Shown: positions 27,564 through 36,715, counted from the stretch's first letter. The stretch: DNA of 64,000 nucleotides from Pseudomonadales bacterium (GCA_024234815.1 JACKNO010000007.1:1-64000); one strand, 5' to 3'. Numbers and translations are program-made. Notes: generated by a model not told the origin, from the letters alone.

Positions 27564-29711
27564 CTAGCTCACCTTGAACATCCCCTGCTCTTCCAGTTCC
27601 AGCATCAGCAACTGCTGAATGATGAAATCCCTGGTGGTTTCCGGATGCTCGAGTTGAATCCTCTCGAGGTAGGGCGCCGCCGCGGTCTCGTCACCGTGGT
27701 GCAAGATGGCCTTGAAGGCCGCGCTGACAAAATGCGCCGGCTCTTCGCTCAGGGCCTTGATCTTGCGCAGGCTGGCCGCCAATGCGAGTTCCTGCTCGGT
27801 GAGGTCCGTGCCGAAGGGGTAAGCTGGCAGCAGACCCTTCTTCGAAAGCGGCGCAAGGGCCTGCCGCAGGCGCTCGGGTGTATTGTCCTGTGCCTCGCGG
27901 GGAATCCGGTAATCCGCCTCCAGCTTGCCGTGGCTCACGGCGAACTCCTGCAACTCGGCCTGAAAGCGGGAGTCGGCAATGTTAAGCAGCCGCTTGATTA
28001 TTTCGGAGTCGCTCTGGCCGCGCAGGTCGGCAACGCCATACTCGGTGACAATCACATCCCGAAGATGCTTGGGGATGGTGATATGGCCGTAAAAAGGTAC
28101 GATATTGGACTTCAGCTGCTTGCCACTGCCGCGGGTGCTGCGAATGCACAGTATCGAGCGGGCCCCGGGTAGATCGTGGGCCATGGCGACAAAATTGTAC
28201 TGGCCCCCTACCCCGCTGATCACGGTGCCGTCTTCCAGGGCATCGGAGGCTACCGCCCCCGTGAGAGTGACCATCATACCGGTATTGATAAAGCGGGCCT
28301 TCTGGCGTTGTGCACAGTACAGGGGATAATCCAGCAGCAGCTGGTTGGTGCGCCTCACCCCGGTCATGCATATCTGCTCCTGCCCCGCCGCGTCGAGTTC
28401 CCGCAGTTTGCGGTAAAAATCCGCGGGCCCCAGGAAAAAGCCGCCGTGCAGTATTCGGCCGTGACGCAACTCGCGCCCCTTGCCGCTGGCAAGTATCGCC
28501 TTGCGCGCGCGGGGGTCGTCCATATCGTTGGGTACGCTTGCAGAGCCCAGCAACAGCCTGTCTCCGGCCAGGGCGAGGTCCTCGGCCAGAATGCCCCAGT
28601 ATTTGAGTTTCTCCAGCGCGTTTTCGTCGAGGCGCGGCGGCATCAGTCCCTGCTTGCGGCAGTAGTCGTACATGCGTTCGTCGATGCCGGTGCTGATCTC
28701 CGCGCTGTTAAGGCCGAGCTGCAGAGCGAGATTATCGTAGACTTTGCGTTTCACCACGCCGTTTTCGACCAGGTGCATCATGCCGTTGACGAACATCTCG
28801 GTAGAGACATACAGGCCCTGCTCAAAGAGCTCGGTGTGATCCGCCACCGCCGCGCGCTGGTGGGTGATAGCCGCGATGGCCGCGCGGTAGTCACTGTTGT
28901 GTTGCTGCCGCAGTATGCAGGAATACGCCACCGCGTCCCCCAGTGCGCCGATGCCTATCTGGAGGGTGCCGCCGTCAGCCACGAGCGTACTGGCATGCAG
29001 TGCTGTAGCGTAATCCTGCATGGGAACTGAGGTATTGGGAACGGCAAACAGGGTTTTATCGTACTGGGGGTTGCGCACCAGCAGGTCGATGGCATCAACA
29101 CCGATTTCCGCGTCATTTTCCATGTAGGGAAGGTCAGCGTGAATCTGGCCGATTGAGATACAGGGCTTGTCGGAAGCCGCGTACATCTCGATCAGTTCCA
29201 TCGATGTGTCCGGGTTACAGGACAGGCTGACCGAAAGCCCGGCCGGTGTGTCCCGGGCAGCGACGAGCTGTACCAGCACATTGGCGCCGGCATCAAACAT
29301 ATCGCGTGCGATGTGCGTGTAGTTACTGGAAATGTAGTTGCGCTGGGCAGAGTGAACGCCCTTCATCGAGCCGGCCTTGAAATACATTTCGCTGACCTGG
29401 ATATTAGCCGGCAAGGTACCGTTGCGCACCGGTTCGATGAAAGCCAGCTCCTCGTAGTCGCCGAACAGGCGCTGCATAATTGGGCCGGACAGGGCCGCCT
29501 CGACCCCGCTGGCCGCAGGCGGCCTTTCAAGGCATAAAGCCGTGTAGATGTGCAGGGAAATGCCGGGATCGGCCAGGGCCCGATTATAGAATGCGTTGAC
29601 CACCTGCACCGGCTTGCCCAGCCCCAGCGGCGCCATCAGGACGAGGTTTTTTCCCACCCTGGCTATCGCCCTGTCCACGCACTCTTCTACAGACGTGAGC
29701 AACTCTGTCAT
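27564..29711 (-). CDS. Acetyl-CoA hydrolase/transferase family protein
   Basis: 715 aa, longer than the usual ~430-500 aa CoA transferases of this family but similar to the long form found in some gammaproteobacteria. The C-terminal part is clearly an acetyl-CoA hydrolase/transferase domain (GVGGQYNFVAMAHDLPGARS, HITIPKHLRDVIVTEYGVADLRG). The N-terminal part has LVLMAPLGLGKPVQVVNAFY and a long AdoMet-independent Rossmann-like region. Expected role: moving CoA between acetate/short acyl acids and acyl-CoA. A separate regulatory tail of about 150 residues follows the CoA-transferase core. Exact acyl substrate unknown. Confidence 0.85.
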   Translation of the reverse strand: MTELLTSVEECVDRAIARVGKNLVLMAPLGLGKPVQVVNAFYNRALADPGISLHIYTALCLERPPAASGVEAALSGPIMQRLFGDYEELAFIEPVRNGTLPANIQVSEMYFKAGSMKGVHSAQRNYISSNYTHIARDMFDAGANVLVQLVAARDTPAGLSVSLSCNPDTSMELIEMYAASDKPCISIGQIHADLPYMENDAEIGVDAIDLLVRNPQYDKTLFAVPNTSVPMQDYATALHASTLVADGGTLQIGIGALGDAVAYSCILRQQHNSDYRAAIAAITHQRAAVADHTELFEQGLYVSTEMFVNGMMHLVENGVVKRKVYDNLALQLGLNSAEISTGIDERMYDYCRKQGLMPPRLDENALEKLKYWGILAEDLALAGDRLLLGSASVPNDMDDPRARKAILASGKGRELRHGRILHGGFFLGPADFYRKLRELDAAGQEQICMTGVRRTNQLLLDYPLYCAQRQKARFINTGMMVTLTGAVASDALEDGTVISGVGGQYNFVAMAHDLPGARSILCIRSTRGSGKQLKSNIVPFYGHITIPKHLRDVIVTEYGVADLRGQSDSEIIKRLLNIADSRFQAELQEFAVSHGKLEADYRIPREAQDNTPERLRQALAPLSKKGLLPAYPFGTDLTEQELALAASLRKIKALSEEPAHFVSAAFKAILHHGDETAAAPYLERIQLEHPETTRDFIIQQLLMLELEEQGMFKVS

Positions 29712-29809
29712 CCTGCCCTCCCGCTAATCTCAAGGATGCCGCCCGTCAGGTGACGAGCCTCTGGACCATCAGTATGCCAGCGGGAGTCCACTGCGCCTTG
29801 ATTTGGCGC

Positions 29810-29843
29810 AATGCTCAGTGCTTGTTAATGCTCAGTGCTTGTT
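29810..29843. repeat. Perfect 17-bp tandem duplication over the symporter stop codon
   Basis: AATGCTCAGTGCTTGTT occurs twice in immediate succession (29810-29826 and 29827-29843). The copy nearer the gene encodes the final Asn-Lys-His and the stop of the symporter at 29832-31157; the second copy is a silent echo past the stop. Confidence 0.95.
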
Positions 29844-31157
29844 GAAGTAGTCCCTGGAAATACGGAAGACCAGCGGACTGAGCAGTCCCAGCGCGATCAG
29901 GTTGGGGATTGCCATAAACGCATTGAGCGTGTCTGCAATCAGCCATACCAGGTCAAGTTCCACCAGGGTGCCCACCGGAATGGCGATGACCCAGGCGATC
30001 CGAAATGGCGTAATACTGCGGGTGCCCAGCAGGAATACCGCGCAGCGCTCGCCGTAGAACGACCAGCCAATCATGGTGGTGAAAGCGAACAGGCAAAGCC
30101 CCAGGGCAACCACGTATTCCCCACCGGGAAAGGCGTTGGAAAAAGCCATGGAGGTCAGGCTTGCACCGCTGACCCCGGTGGGCCAGACATCCATGATTAC
30201 GATCACAAGCCCCGTCATGGTGCACACGACGAGGGTGTCGATAAAGGTACCCAGCATCGCAATCATGCCCTGCTGCACCGGCTGGTTGGTGCGGGCGGCG
30301 GCGTGCGCGATCGGGGCACTGCCCAGCCCCGCCTCGTTGGAAAATACGCCCCGGGCAACACCGAACCGCAGCGCGGCCCATACCGAGGCGCCGGCAAAGC
30401 CGCCCGCCGCAGCGGTTCCGTTCATTGCGCTTTCGATGATCGTGACAATCGCCCCCGGCAGCGCGCCCAGGTGGGTAATAATGACTACCAGGCTCATCAG
30501 GATGTAGCTAAGCGCCATCATCGGCACCAGGTAGCTGGCAACCCCCGCGATGCGCTTGATACCGCCCAGCACCACCGCGCCCACCAGCAGCATCAACACC
30601 AGGCCCGTGGCCAGTGGCGGGATTGCAAAGGTATCCTGCAGGACCTCGGCCACCGAATTGGACTGTACCGTGTTGGCAATGCCAAACCCCGCGAGACTGC
30701 CAAACAGGGCGAACACATAGGCGAGCCAGTGCCAGCGTTTGTGCAGCCCGTTGCGAATGTAGTACATCGGTCCGCCGCTGTAATTGCCGCGCGCGTCCTG
30801 CTCCCGGAAGCGCACCGCGCACACAGCCTCTGCGTATTTTGTCGCCATACCCAGCAGGGCTGTAATCCACATCCAGAACAGGGCGCCGGGGCCGCCCAGG
30901 GCCACCGCTGTCGCGACACCGGCGATGTTGCCTGTGCCTATAGTGGCGGACAGGGAGGTCATAAGGGCATTGAAAGGTGAAATATCACCCTCTCCCTTGC
31001 CTGCGCGCCCCTGCAACAGCAGGCGCAGGGCGACGGGAATCTTGCGTATGGTCAAAAAGCGCAGCCCTACGCTCAGGTAGAGGCCGGTGCCCAGTAGCAG
31101 CACCAGCATGGGCGCGCCCCAGGCCCATGAATTGATAGTGGTAATCAGCTCCGTCAC
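29832..31157 (-). CDS. Alanine/glycine:cation symporter (AGCS family)
   Basis: 441 aa inner-membrane protein with about ten hydrophobic segments, a member of the AGCS family that imports alanine or glycine with Na+ or H+. Typical segments: NALMTSLSATIGTGNIAGVA, GPGALFWMWITALLGMATKYAE, GVARGVFSNEAGLGSAPIAH and the terminal region with TMIGWSFYGE. Start GTG 31157 gives MTELITTINSWAWG, the common AGCS opening. It is followed 120 bp later by the acetyl-CoA hydrolase gene and preceded by a PLP enzyme gene 33 bp away, so amino-acid uptake and breakdown may be linked. Confidence 0.93.
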   Translation of the reverse strand: MTELITTINSWAWGAPMLVLLLGTGLYLSVGLRFLTIRKIPVALRLLLQGRAGKGEGDISPFNALMTSLSATIGTGNIAGVATAVALGGPGALFWMWITALLGMATKYAEAVCAVRFREQDARGNYSGGPMYYIRNGLHKRWHWLAYVFALFGSLAGFGIANTVQSNSVAEVLQDTFAIPPLATGLVLMLLVGAVVLGGIKRIAGVASYLVPMMALSYILMSLVVIITHLGALPGAIVTIIESAMNGTAAAGGFAGASVWAALRFGVARGVFSNEAGLGSAPIAHAAARTNQPVQQGMIAMLGTFIDTLVVCTMTGLVIVIMDVWPTGVSGASLTSMAFSNAFPGGEYVVALGLCLFAFTTMIGWSFYGERCAVFLLGTRSITPFRIAWVIAIPVGTLVELDLVWLIADTLNAFMAIPNLIALGLLSPLVFRISRDYFNKH

Positions 31158-31190
31158 GGTGTTCCCCTGTAATGTTTTATTGTTCTATGC

Positions 31191-32183
31191 CTACCGGCTG
31201 AAACCGCTGCGTTGTGGAAACACGCCAAAGATACCACCCGTGTGCACGAAAACGATATCACGGCAGCCCTCGAACCTGCCAGCCGCGAGCTCTGCCAGCA
31301 TGCCGCTGAAGGCTTTGCCTGTGTATACAGGGTCCAGCACCAGCCCTTCCAGTGCGGCGAGCTCGGATATCAGGCGGAATACGCCGGCATCGGCGATGCC
31401 GTAGCCCTGTCCGACGTAACCATCTATCACCCTGGGCCGCACTTCCACCTCCGGTACGCCGGGATAGCGCTCGCGCCAGTCCAGCGCATCGGCCGTGATC
31501 TTTTCGATGAAATACGCCTCGTCATCGCAGACATTGACTCCCCAGACTGTCGCCGGCAGCTGGTGCAGGGCCACACCCAGTGTGAGCCCCGCCTGGGTGC
31601 CGCCTGAGCCCGAAGCCGTGATGACGTGAGCCTGCCGGATATCGTTGGCGGCAAAGTCCGCCCCCAGTTCCTCGCAGGCGGCGATATAGCCCCATGCGCC
31701 GATACCGTCGCTACCGCCGGTCGGTATTGCCAATGCCCGGCGACCGAGACCGGCATAGTGTCGCTGCCAGTGTTCGAACAGGGAGTCGATCTCGGCCACG
31801 TACTGCCGCTTCGGATAGCAACTGACGGTCGCCCCGGCCAGGTGGTCCAGCAGCAGGTTACCCTCGCGGTCCTCGGGAGCATCGCCGCGCAGCAACAGGT
31901 GGACTTTCAGGCCCAACTGGGCGCCGGCGAATGCGGTTGCCCGGCAGTGGTTACTCTGCAGGCCGCCACAGGTGATGAGCGTGTCGTAGCCGTTGTCCAG
32001 GGCGTGAGCGGTGATGAACTCCAGCTTGCGCACCTTGTTGCCGCTGAGGGTGCAACCGGTAAGGTCGTCGCGCTTTACCCACAGACGGTGCCCGCCGCCC
32101 CATTGTTTCGAGGCGCGCTCAAGGTACTGCAGCGGAGTTGGCACCCGGGCCAGGTCGATCCTGCGTGGGTAGCTAAGTTCCAT
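31191..32183 (-). CDS. PLP-dependent D-cysteine desulfhydrase / ACC deaminase family enzyme
   Basis: 330 aa fold-type II PLP enzyme. The Schiff-base Lys is in LSGNKVRKLEF near residue 50, followed by TCGGLQSNHCRATA. The phosphate-binding loop is seen in TASGSGGTQAGL, and the active-site end is DPVYTGKAFSGML and VFVHTGGIFG. Family members include D-cysteine desulfhydrase (DcyD), 1-aminocyclopropane-1-carboxylate deaminase and L-cysteate sulfo-lyase (CuyA), and sequence reading cannot separate these reliably. The adjacent symporter suggests an amino-acid substrate; cysteate or D-cysteine would fit a marine bacterium. Confidence 0.82.
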   Translation of the reverse strand: MELSYPRRIDLARVPTPLQYLERASKQWGGGHRLWVKRDDLTGCTLSGNKVRKLEFITAHALDNGYDTLITCGGLQSNHCRATAFAGAQLGLKVHLLLRGDAPEDREGNLLLDHLAGATVSCYPKRQYVAEIDSLFEHWQRHYAGLGRRALAIPTGGSDGIGAWGYIAACEELGADFAANDIRQAHVITASGSGGTQAGLTLGVALHQLPATVWGVNVCDDEAYFIEKITADALDWRERYPGVPEVEVRPRVIDGYVGQGYGIADAGVFRLISELAALEGLVLDPVYTGKAFSGMLAELAAGRFEGCRDIVFVHTGGIFGVFPQRSGFSR

Positions 32184-32200
32184 CCCGGCGCGGGCGGCGG

Positions 32201-32536
32201 TCAGCCGATAGACTTGAGGGTGCCCTTGGGCAGAACCGCGTGAACGTGGACTCTCTGGAACTTCATCTCTACATTGTTGGCGACGTTAAGCACCATGTAG
32301 TTATCGTCCAGGGCGGTTACCTTGCCCAGAATACCGGACGACGTCACCACTTCATTGCCCTTCTCCAGGGCAGCCACCATCTGCTGGTGTTCCTTCTGGC
32401 GCTTGCGCTGCGGCCGGATGGCGATGAAATAAAAGAGTGCGAACAGACCGACAAGGAAAAAAATCTGGAACATCTCTCCGCCGGGAGCGGGAGCTCCCTC
32501 GGCCTGGGCGTGGGCGCTGGCTATAAACAAACTCAT
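32201..32536 (-). CDS. yajC: YajC family preprotein translocase subunit (isolated)
   Basis: 111 aa single-pass inner-membrane protein. The N-terminus MSLFIASAHAQAEG, the membrane span FQIFFLVGLFALFYFIAIRP and the following QRKRQKEHQQMVAALEKGN are classic YajC, with a C-terminal beta domain beginning VVTSSGILGKVTALDDNYM. YajC assists SecDF, but here secD, secF, tgt and queA are absent; neighbours are a PLP enzyme gene (17 bp) and xth (98 bp). ATG 32536 has the conserved start; the frame runs further upstream but that part is unlike YajC. Confidence 0.93.
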   Translation of the reverse strand: MSLFIASAHAQAEGAPAPGGEMFQIFFLVGLFALFYFIAIRPQRKRQKEHQQMVAALEKGNEVVTSSGILGKVTALDDNYMVLNVANNVEMKFQRVHVHAVLPKGTLKSIG

Positions 32537-32634
32537 CAAAAGCTTCCTGTGTATGCTTGTGCTCCCGCACGGGAGCGTGGAAAACGCGGGTAATGTACAG
32601 GGTTTGAGCGGTAGCCGCAATTCCAGCCCGGTCG

Positions 32635-33417
32635 CTAGCCGGTCAGTTCGAGATCGTATTCCATGATCTGCGGAGCGTGATCGGAAAAGCGTTCCGCCTT
32701 GTAGATATCCGCGCTGCGTACGGCTGCGGTCAGGGCCGGTGATATCACCTGGTAATCCAGCCGCCACCCCACATTCCTGGCCCAGGCCTGGCCGCGATTG
32801 GACCACCAGGTGTATTGCTCGGGCTCCTGGTTCACCAGGCGAAACGAATCCACATAACCCACCTCATCGTACAGGGTATCAAGCCAGGCCCGCTCCTCGG
32901 GCAGGAAACCCGAGTTCTTCTGGTTTGCGCGCCAGTTCCGCAGATCGACTTCCTTGTGGCAGATGTTCCAGTCGGCGCAGATGATGAACTCCCGCCGCTT
33001 GCGACGCAACGTCCGCAGGTGCTCCATGAAGGCATCCATAAAGCGGTACTTTTTTTCCTGGGCCGCATCACTGCTGGAGCCGGAAGGCATATACAGGGAG
33101 ATCACGCTAAGGCCCTTGTAATCCGCTTGCAGGTAGCGCCCTTCCGAATCGGCCGGGTCCCAGCCCAGGCTGGTCGTCACCTTCTGCGGCTTGACCCTGG
33201 AGTACAGCGCGGTTCCGCTGTATCCGGGCTTGACGGCATCGTTGTAAAAGCAGTGGTAACCAGCCGGCTCGAATACCGGGTCTTCGAGCTGGTGTCGCTG
33301 GGCCTTGGTTTCCTGGATACAAACCACGTCTGCCTGCTCGAGTTCGAGCCAGTCGAAAAAGCCCTTGCGCGCGGCGGCCCGGATGCCGTTGGTGTTGCAG
33401 CTGATGATTTTAACCAT
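32635..33417 (-). CDS. xthA: Exodeoxyribonuclease III family protein
   Basis: 260 aa EEP-fold AP endonuclease/3'-exonuclease for base-excision repair. Motifs: ISCNTNGIRAAARKGFFDWL at the N-terminus, CIQETKAQ (metal Glu near residue 36), GTALYSR, the N-x-D site in CADWNICHKEVDL (about 150), GWRLDYQVIS and the final SDHAPQIMEYDL with the catalytic Asp-His. All key residues appear present, so it is likely an active nuclease rather than a Crc-like relative. It is divergent from the MarR gene with a 173-bp gap. Confidence 0.92.
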   Translation of the reverse strand: MVKIISCNTNGIRAAARKGFFDWLELEQADVVCIQETKAQRHQLEDPVFEPAGYHCFYNDAVKPGYSGTALYSRVKPQKVTTSLGWDPADSEGRYLQADYKGLSVISLYMPSGSSSDAAQEKKYRFMDAFMEHLRTLRRKRREFIICADWNICHKEVDLRNWRANQKNSGFLPEERAWLDTLYDEVGYVDSFRLVNQEPEQYTWWSNRGQAWARNVGWRLDYQVISPALTAAVRSADIYKAERFSDHAPQIMEYDLELTG

Positions 33418-33525
33418 GGTAGTGGGTTCACGGTGACAGGGAGCGGCGCAGTGTAGCGGATACCCTTGAGCGGGTTCAAACAGGGCCGCGCTAAAACTTT
33501 TTATAAGCCCGGCGGCGGGGGATGA

Positions 33526-33553
33526 TTGTCAGTATTGGACTCTTTGCTATTAT
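33526..33553 (+). promoter_or_regulatory. Sigma-70 promoter for the MarR gene
   Basis: TTGTCA (33526-33531), a 16-bp spacer and TATTAT (33548-33553) lie 37 bp before the chosen GTG start. Both hexamers are good matches; the region between them and the gene is AT-rich. Confidence 0.55.
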
Positions 33554-33590
33554 TGTCGGTAGCGAAAGAAAATCTCATCGGAGTCATTTT

Positions 33591-34100
33591 GTGAACTCTC
33601 AGGATAATGACGAGCTGCAGCACGCGGCAAACCGGCGCCTGTCCACAACCCTGGCAAGGGTTTTGCGAGAGCTCTCCAGGGACTTCGACCGCAGGGTTAC
33701 CCGCCGCTTGCACGAGTTGGGGCATGCGGATATCAGTCTTTCGCACCAGGTGGTTTTTTCCAATATAGGGCTGGGGCGCACCCGGGTTACCGAATTGGCC
33801 GAACGCGCGCAAATTACCCAACAGGCCATGGGGAAGACGCTGCGGGAGCTGGAGAGTCTCGGTTACATCGAACGGGTCGTGGATGAAACCGACCGCCGCG
33901 CAAAGGACATACGCCTCACAGCCAGGGGCAGGCAACTGGTGACTGACGCGGTAGCCAGCATAGATGAAGTCAAACGGGAGTACGCCGCGAAGATCGGCCA
34001 GGCGGAACTCGCCGACCTGGATGGCCGACTACGCGACGCCGCAATCAGGCTGGAGCTGGATTTCCTGCCCCACAACTGGGCTGAAGCGACTGAAAGTTAG
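33591..34100 (+). CDS. MarR-family transcriptional regulator
   Basis: 169 aa winged-helix repressor. The DNA-binding part reads LAERAQITQQAMGKTLRELESLGYIERVVDETDRRAKDIRLTARG, in pieces, typical of MarR with the wing Asp-Arg. GTG 33591 is preferred: it follows GGAG by eight bases, and an ATG at 33522 would fall on the promoter. It is convergent with a minus-strand operon (bcp, MBL-fold, amidohydrolase, SnoaL-like), and an 18-bp palindrome before the amidohydrolase gene (35574-35591) is a candidate operator. Ligand unknown; an aromatic acid is plausible for the family. Confidence 0.9.
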   Translation: MNSQDNDELQHAANRRLSTTLARVLRELSRDFDRRVTRRLHELGHADISLSHQVVFSNIGLGRTRVTELAERAQITQQAMGKTLRELESLGYIERVVDETDRRAKDIRLTARGRQLVTDAVASIDEVKREYAAKIGQAELADLDGRLRDAAIRLELDFLPHNWAEATES

Positions 34101-34171
34101 GCGCCCTCTTTCGCTCCGGGCCCGCCAACTGCCCGGCTGGCGCAACAGATTGGCCGTGCGCTCAGGCACGC

Positions 34172-34630
34172 TCAGTCGTCCTGGAACGTCATAAAATCCG
34201 GGGTGTTGAAAACCCAGCTCTTCTCTTCTTCCCGGCGACAGATACGCCAGCCCTGCGCTGTGCGCCGGTATTCGTCCAGGTACCACAGCCCCAGGAAAAA
34301 GGTGTGGCTGGTGCCGTCGGGCAGGGCCATGTGCATGGGGTTGAAGCACATCACTCTACCGGTTGCGGTATCGCCGTCGACGGTGACCTGAATATTGGCG
34401 TTCAGGTGCTGGGTCTTGGGAAACAACTCGGCGGTGACCGCCGCATGCAGGAAAGCGAGAGTCTCTTCCAGGTTGCCGACTACGCCGCCAAAGGCGCTGT
34501 AATCGACATGCACATCCTCGCTAAATACATCGCGCAAGGCTTCAAACTGCTTGCTGTCTATCAGCTCTGCGTAGCGATAGACCAGGTCCTGGATTTCAAA
34601 ACGATCGGACAATTCCTGTTGTGACAGCAT
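34172..34630 (-). CDS. SnoaL-like (NTF2-superfamily) protein
   Basis: 152 aa with the NTF2-like cone-fold pattern: an N-terminal helix pair (EIQDLVYRYAELIDSKQFEALRDVF), the SEDVHVDYSAFGG strand, TQHLNANIQVTVDGDTATGR and a C-terminal GWRICRREEEKSW. Such proteins include dehydratases, isomerases and hydroxylating-dioxygenase beta subunits in catabolic pathways. It begins 24 bp after the amidohydrolase gene and is probably in its operon. No catalytic assignment can be made. Confidence 0.82.
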   Translation of the reverse strand: MLSQQELSDRFEIQDLVYRYAELIDSKQFEALRDVFSEDVHVDYSAFGGVVGNLEETLAFLHAAVTAELFPKTQHLNANIQVTVDGDTATGRVMCFNPMHMALPDGTSHTFFLGLWYLDEYRRTAQGWRICRREEEKSWVFNTPDFMTFQDD

Positions 34631-34654
34631 GGCTGACCCCCCTGCGAGAACGAA

Positions 34655-35527
34655 TTACTGGTCGAGCTTGAATACCCTGATAGCGTTTTCCCTCAGAAAC
34701 CTGGGCCACACCTCATCCCGGAACGGCACCTCGGGCAACTCGCTGAAAATCCGGTCCAGGGACAGCCCCATCGGGAAGTACCCGGCGTACATCACCTGGT
34801 GCGAGCCCCGCTTGTTAGCGAAGTTGACGATGTCCGCCGGGTAGTGCCTGGGCGCGAAAGCACTGGTCATATAATGCAGGTTGGGATACTTCAGCATCAT
34901 TTTCCACGCCAGTTCGGTCCAGGGTTCGCAGCCGTGGCGCGTGACCACGCGCAACTCCGGAAAAAACCACAGCACCTCGTCCAGTAGCTCCACTTTTTGC
35001 GGCCCAAAGGGTACGCGCGGCCCGGGCACACCCATGCAGGGACAGAACGGAATGTCCAGTTCCACCAGCTTGCCGTAGATCGGGTACCACTTTTTGTCAT
35101 TGACCGGCACCGGCGGGCAGATCATCGCCGGTGAGGCGGTTACCGCCTTGATCCCGAACTCCTCGTGCATGGCGACAATCGTACGCACCTCATCCATACC
35201 GTTGTTCGGGTTGGCCTCGTAGGATCCGAAGAAGCGATCCGGGTGCCGGCGCAGGGCCTCGGCATGGGTGTCGCCGAATTTGCCCACCCCGATCATCGCC
35301 CGCTCGATCCCGTGTTTGTCCATCTGGGCGAGTGTGTAGGCGATATAGTCCTCCTGCTTACCGGTCTCGGGGATATCCTTGAACATATACTGGGCCGGCA
35401 TTTTGAACATCTCATGGCTCTCCTTGTCCATGAGCATCGGCTTGATCCATTCGTAGAAATGGCTGGTGTCGTCACCCGGCACGGCGAGCATCAGGTCGAT
35501 CACACCGATATCCTTGGGCATGGGCAT
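34655..35527 (-). CDS. Amidohydrolase-family (ACMSD-like) metal-dependent hydrolase
   Basis: 290 aa TIM-barrel protein of the amidohydrolase-2 family (decarboxylases and hydrolases of ring-cleavage products). Useful segments are IGVIDLMLAVPG, GKFGDTHAEALRRHPDRFFG, GIKAVTASPAM, VTRHGCEPW and GSHQVMYAGYFP. The usual N-terminal H-x-H metal pair is not visible in this copy (DLMLA occupies its place), so metal binding may differ. ATG 35527 has GAAGGAG six bases upstream. It is followed by the SnoaL-like gene and preceded by an AT-rich gap containing an 18-bp palindrome. Confidence 0.83.
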   Translation of the reverse strand: MPMPKDIGVIDLMLAVPGDDTSHFYEWIKPMLMDKESHEMFKMPAQYMFKDIPETGKQEDYIAYTLAQMDKHGIERAMIGVGKFGDTHAEALRRHPDRFFGSYEANPNNGMDEVRTIVAMHEEFGIKAVTASPAMICPPVPVNDKKWYPIYGKLVELDIPFCPCMGVPGPRVPFGPQKVELLDEVLWFFPELRVVTRHGCEPWTELAWKMMLKYPNLHYMTSAFAPRHYPADIVNFANKRGSHQVMYAGYFPMGLSLDRIFSELPEVPFRDEVWPRFLRENAIRVFKLDQ

Positions 35528-35573
35528 AGAGCGCTCCTTCTCTGGAATATCTTGATAATTAAAATTAAATTTA

Positions 35574-35591
35574 TATTATAACTTTATAATA
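35574..35591. promoter_or_regulatory. 18-bp palindrome in the amidohydrolase promoter gap
   Basis: TATTATAA-CT-TTATAATA is a perfect inverted repeat of 8 bp with 2 bp between, in the 75-bp AT-rich gap between the MBL-fold and amidohydrolase genes. Its size and symmetry suit a MarR-type operator. It also contains TATAAT and so may overlap a -10 element. Confidence 0.5.
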
Positions 35592-35602
35592 TTTAAGGAT
35601 AT

Positions 35603-36715
35603 TTATACCTGAAGTACAGCCTGGTCATCGGGCTCCGCCCGGTTGCGCCGCAGCCGCAGGCGCAATGTGTCGTCGATGGAGCGATAGGTGTACTGCCCGT
35701 TTCCCGACAGTTCACGGGCGAGCTGACCGCGCTGGTGAAGGTAGTTCAGGTGGGCCACGCACTCCCCCAGGGCCAGCCCGAGCTGGCTGTCATCGAGGGG
35801 GCGTTTGAAAAGTACCGGCAACAGCTCCATGGCCGTGGGGGCCGCCTCTACGCAGGCCTCCTCGAGCGCCAGCAGATGCTCTTCGTGGTGCTCGATAAGG
35901 TGCCGCAGGCGCGTATGCAGGCCGTGAAAGGGCGCGTTGTGGGCTGGCAATACCAGCGCGTCCGCCGGTAGGGTATCGAGAAAGCGCTCGTGCGAGGCCA
36001 GCCAATCTTTCAGTGGATTGGCCTCGGGCTCGCCCGCCATCACGCTGACATTGGAGGTGATCTTCGGGATAACCTGGTCACCGGAAATGAGGATATTCAA
36101 GGTCTCGCTATAGAGGCAGGCGTGTTCGGGGCAATGCCCGCTCCCTACTACCACCCGCCAGCGACGGCCGCCGATGGTCAGGCTGGCGCCATCTACCAGG
36201 CGGCGGTAAGCGGTGGGCATGGGTTTGATATAGTCTCCGAAACCGTTGAAGCGCTCGCGCGCCCTCTCAACCTGTTCCGGCGCATAGCCCGCACGCTGGA
36301 GATAGCGCTCGGAGCTCCAGCTGAAATGTTCCGGCTGCATGCGGCTGAACGCAAGCCCGCTGAGGTACTCTGCCTGGGTCATGTAAAAAGGTGCCTGCCA
36401 ACGCTCGCAGAGCCAGCCCGCCATGCCGACATGGTCGGGGTGATAGTGGGTGGACAGCACCGCTTTCACCGGCTTGCCGCCGAGGCTTTCTGCAAAAATC
36501 TGTTCCCATAACGCCTGCGTCGGGCCAATCGCAATGCCGGTATCGATGATCCACCAGCCGTCGTCCTCTTCCAGGAGGTAGAGGTTGATATGATCCAGCG
36601 CCATGGGCAGCGGCATTCGCAGCCACATTACCCCCTTGGCCACCTCCCACAACTCACCGGGAGCCGGAACATCGTCAAACAGGTATTTCGGGGTAGAGTA
36701 CACGTCCCCCGGCAC
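35603..36715 (-). CDS. MBL-fold metallo-hydrolase
   Basis: 370 aa metallo-beta-lactamase-fold protein. The metal motif THYHPDHVG is near residue 90, with a following Asp in DTGIA and further His in VVGSGHCPEHACLYS and LPAHNAPFHGLHTR, so the zinc or iron ligands look complete. A C-terminal helical region of about 100 residues resembles the extension of long acyl-CoA/lactone hydrolases. GTG 36715 lies directly after the bcp stop with no spacer. Substrate unknown. Confidence 0.85.
   Translation of the reverse strand: MPGDVYSTPKYLFDDVPAPGELWEVAKGVMWLRMPLPMALDHINLYLLEEDDGWWIIDTGIAIGPTQALWEQIFAESLGGKPVKAVLSTHYHPDHVGMAGWLCERWQAPFYMTQAEYLSGLAFSRMQPEHFSWSSERYLQRAGYAPEQVERARERFNGFGDYIKPMPTAYRRLVDGASLTIGGRRWRVVVGSGHCPEHACLYSETLNILISGDQVIPKITSNVSVMAGEPEANPLKDWLASHERFLDTLPADALVLPAHNAPFHGLHTRLRHLIEHHEEHLLALEEACVEAAPTAMELLPVLFKRPLDDSQLGLALGECVAHLNYLHQRGQLARELSGNGQYTYRSIDDTLRLRLRRNRAEPDDQAVLQV

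Noticed and set aside
33475..33490. T-loop-like sequence GGGTTCAAAC suggesting a tRNA
   Set aside because: No matching acceptor, D or anticodon arms could be built around it.
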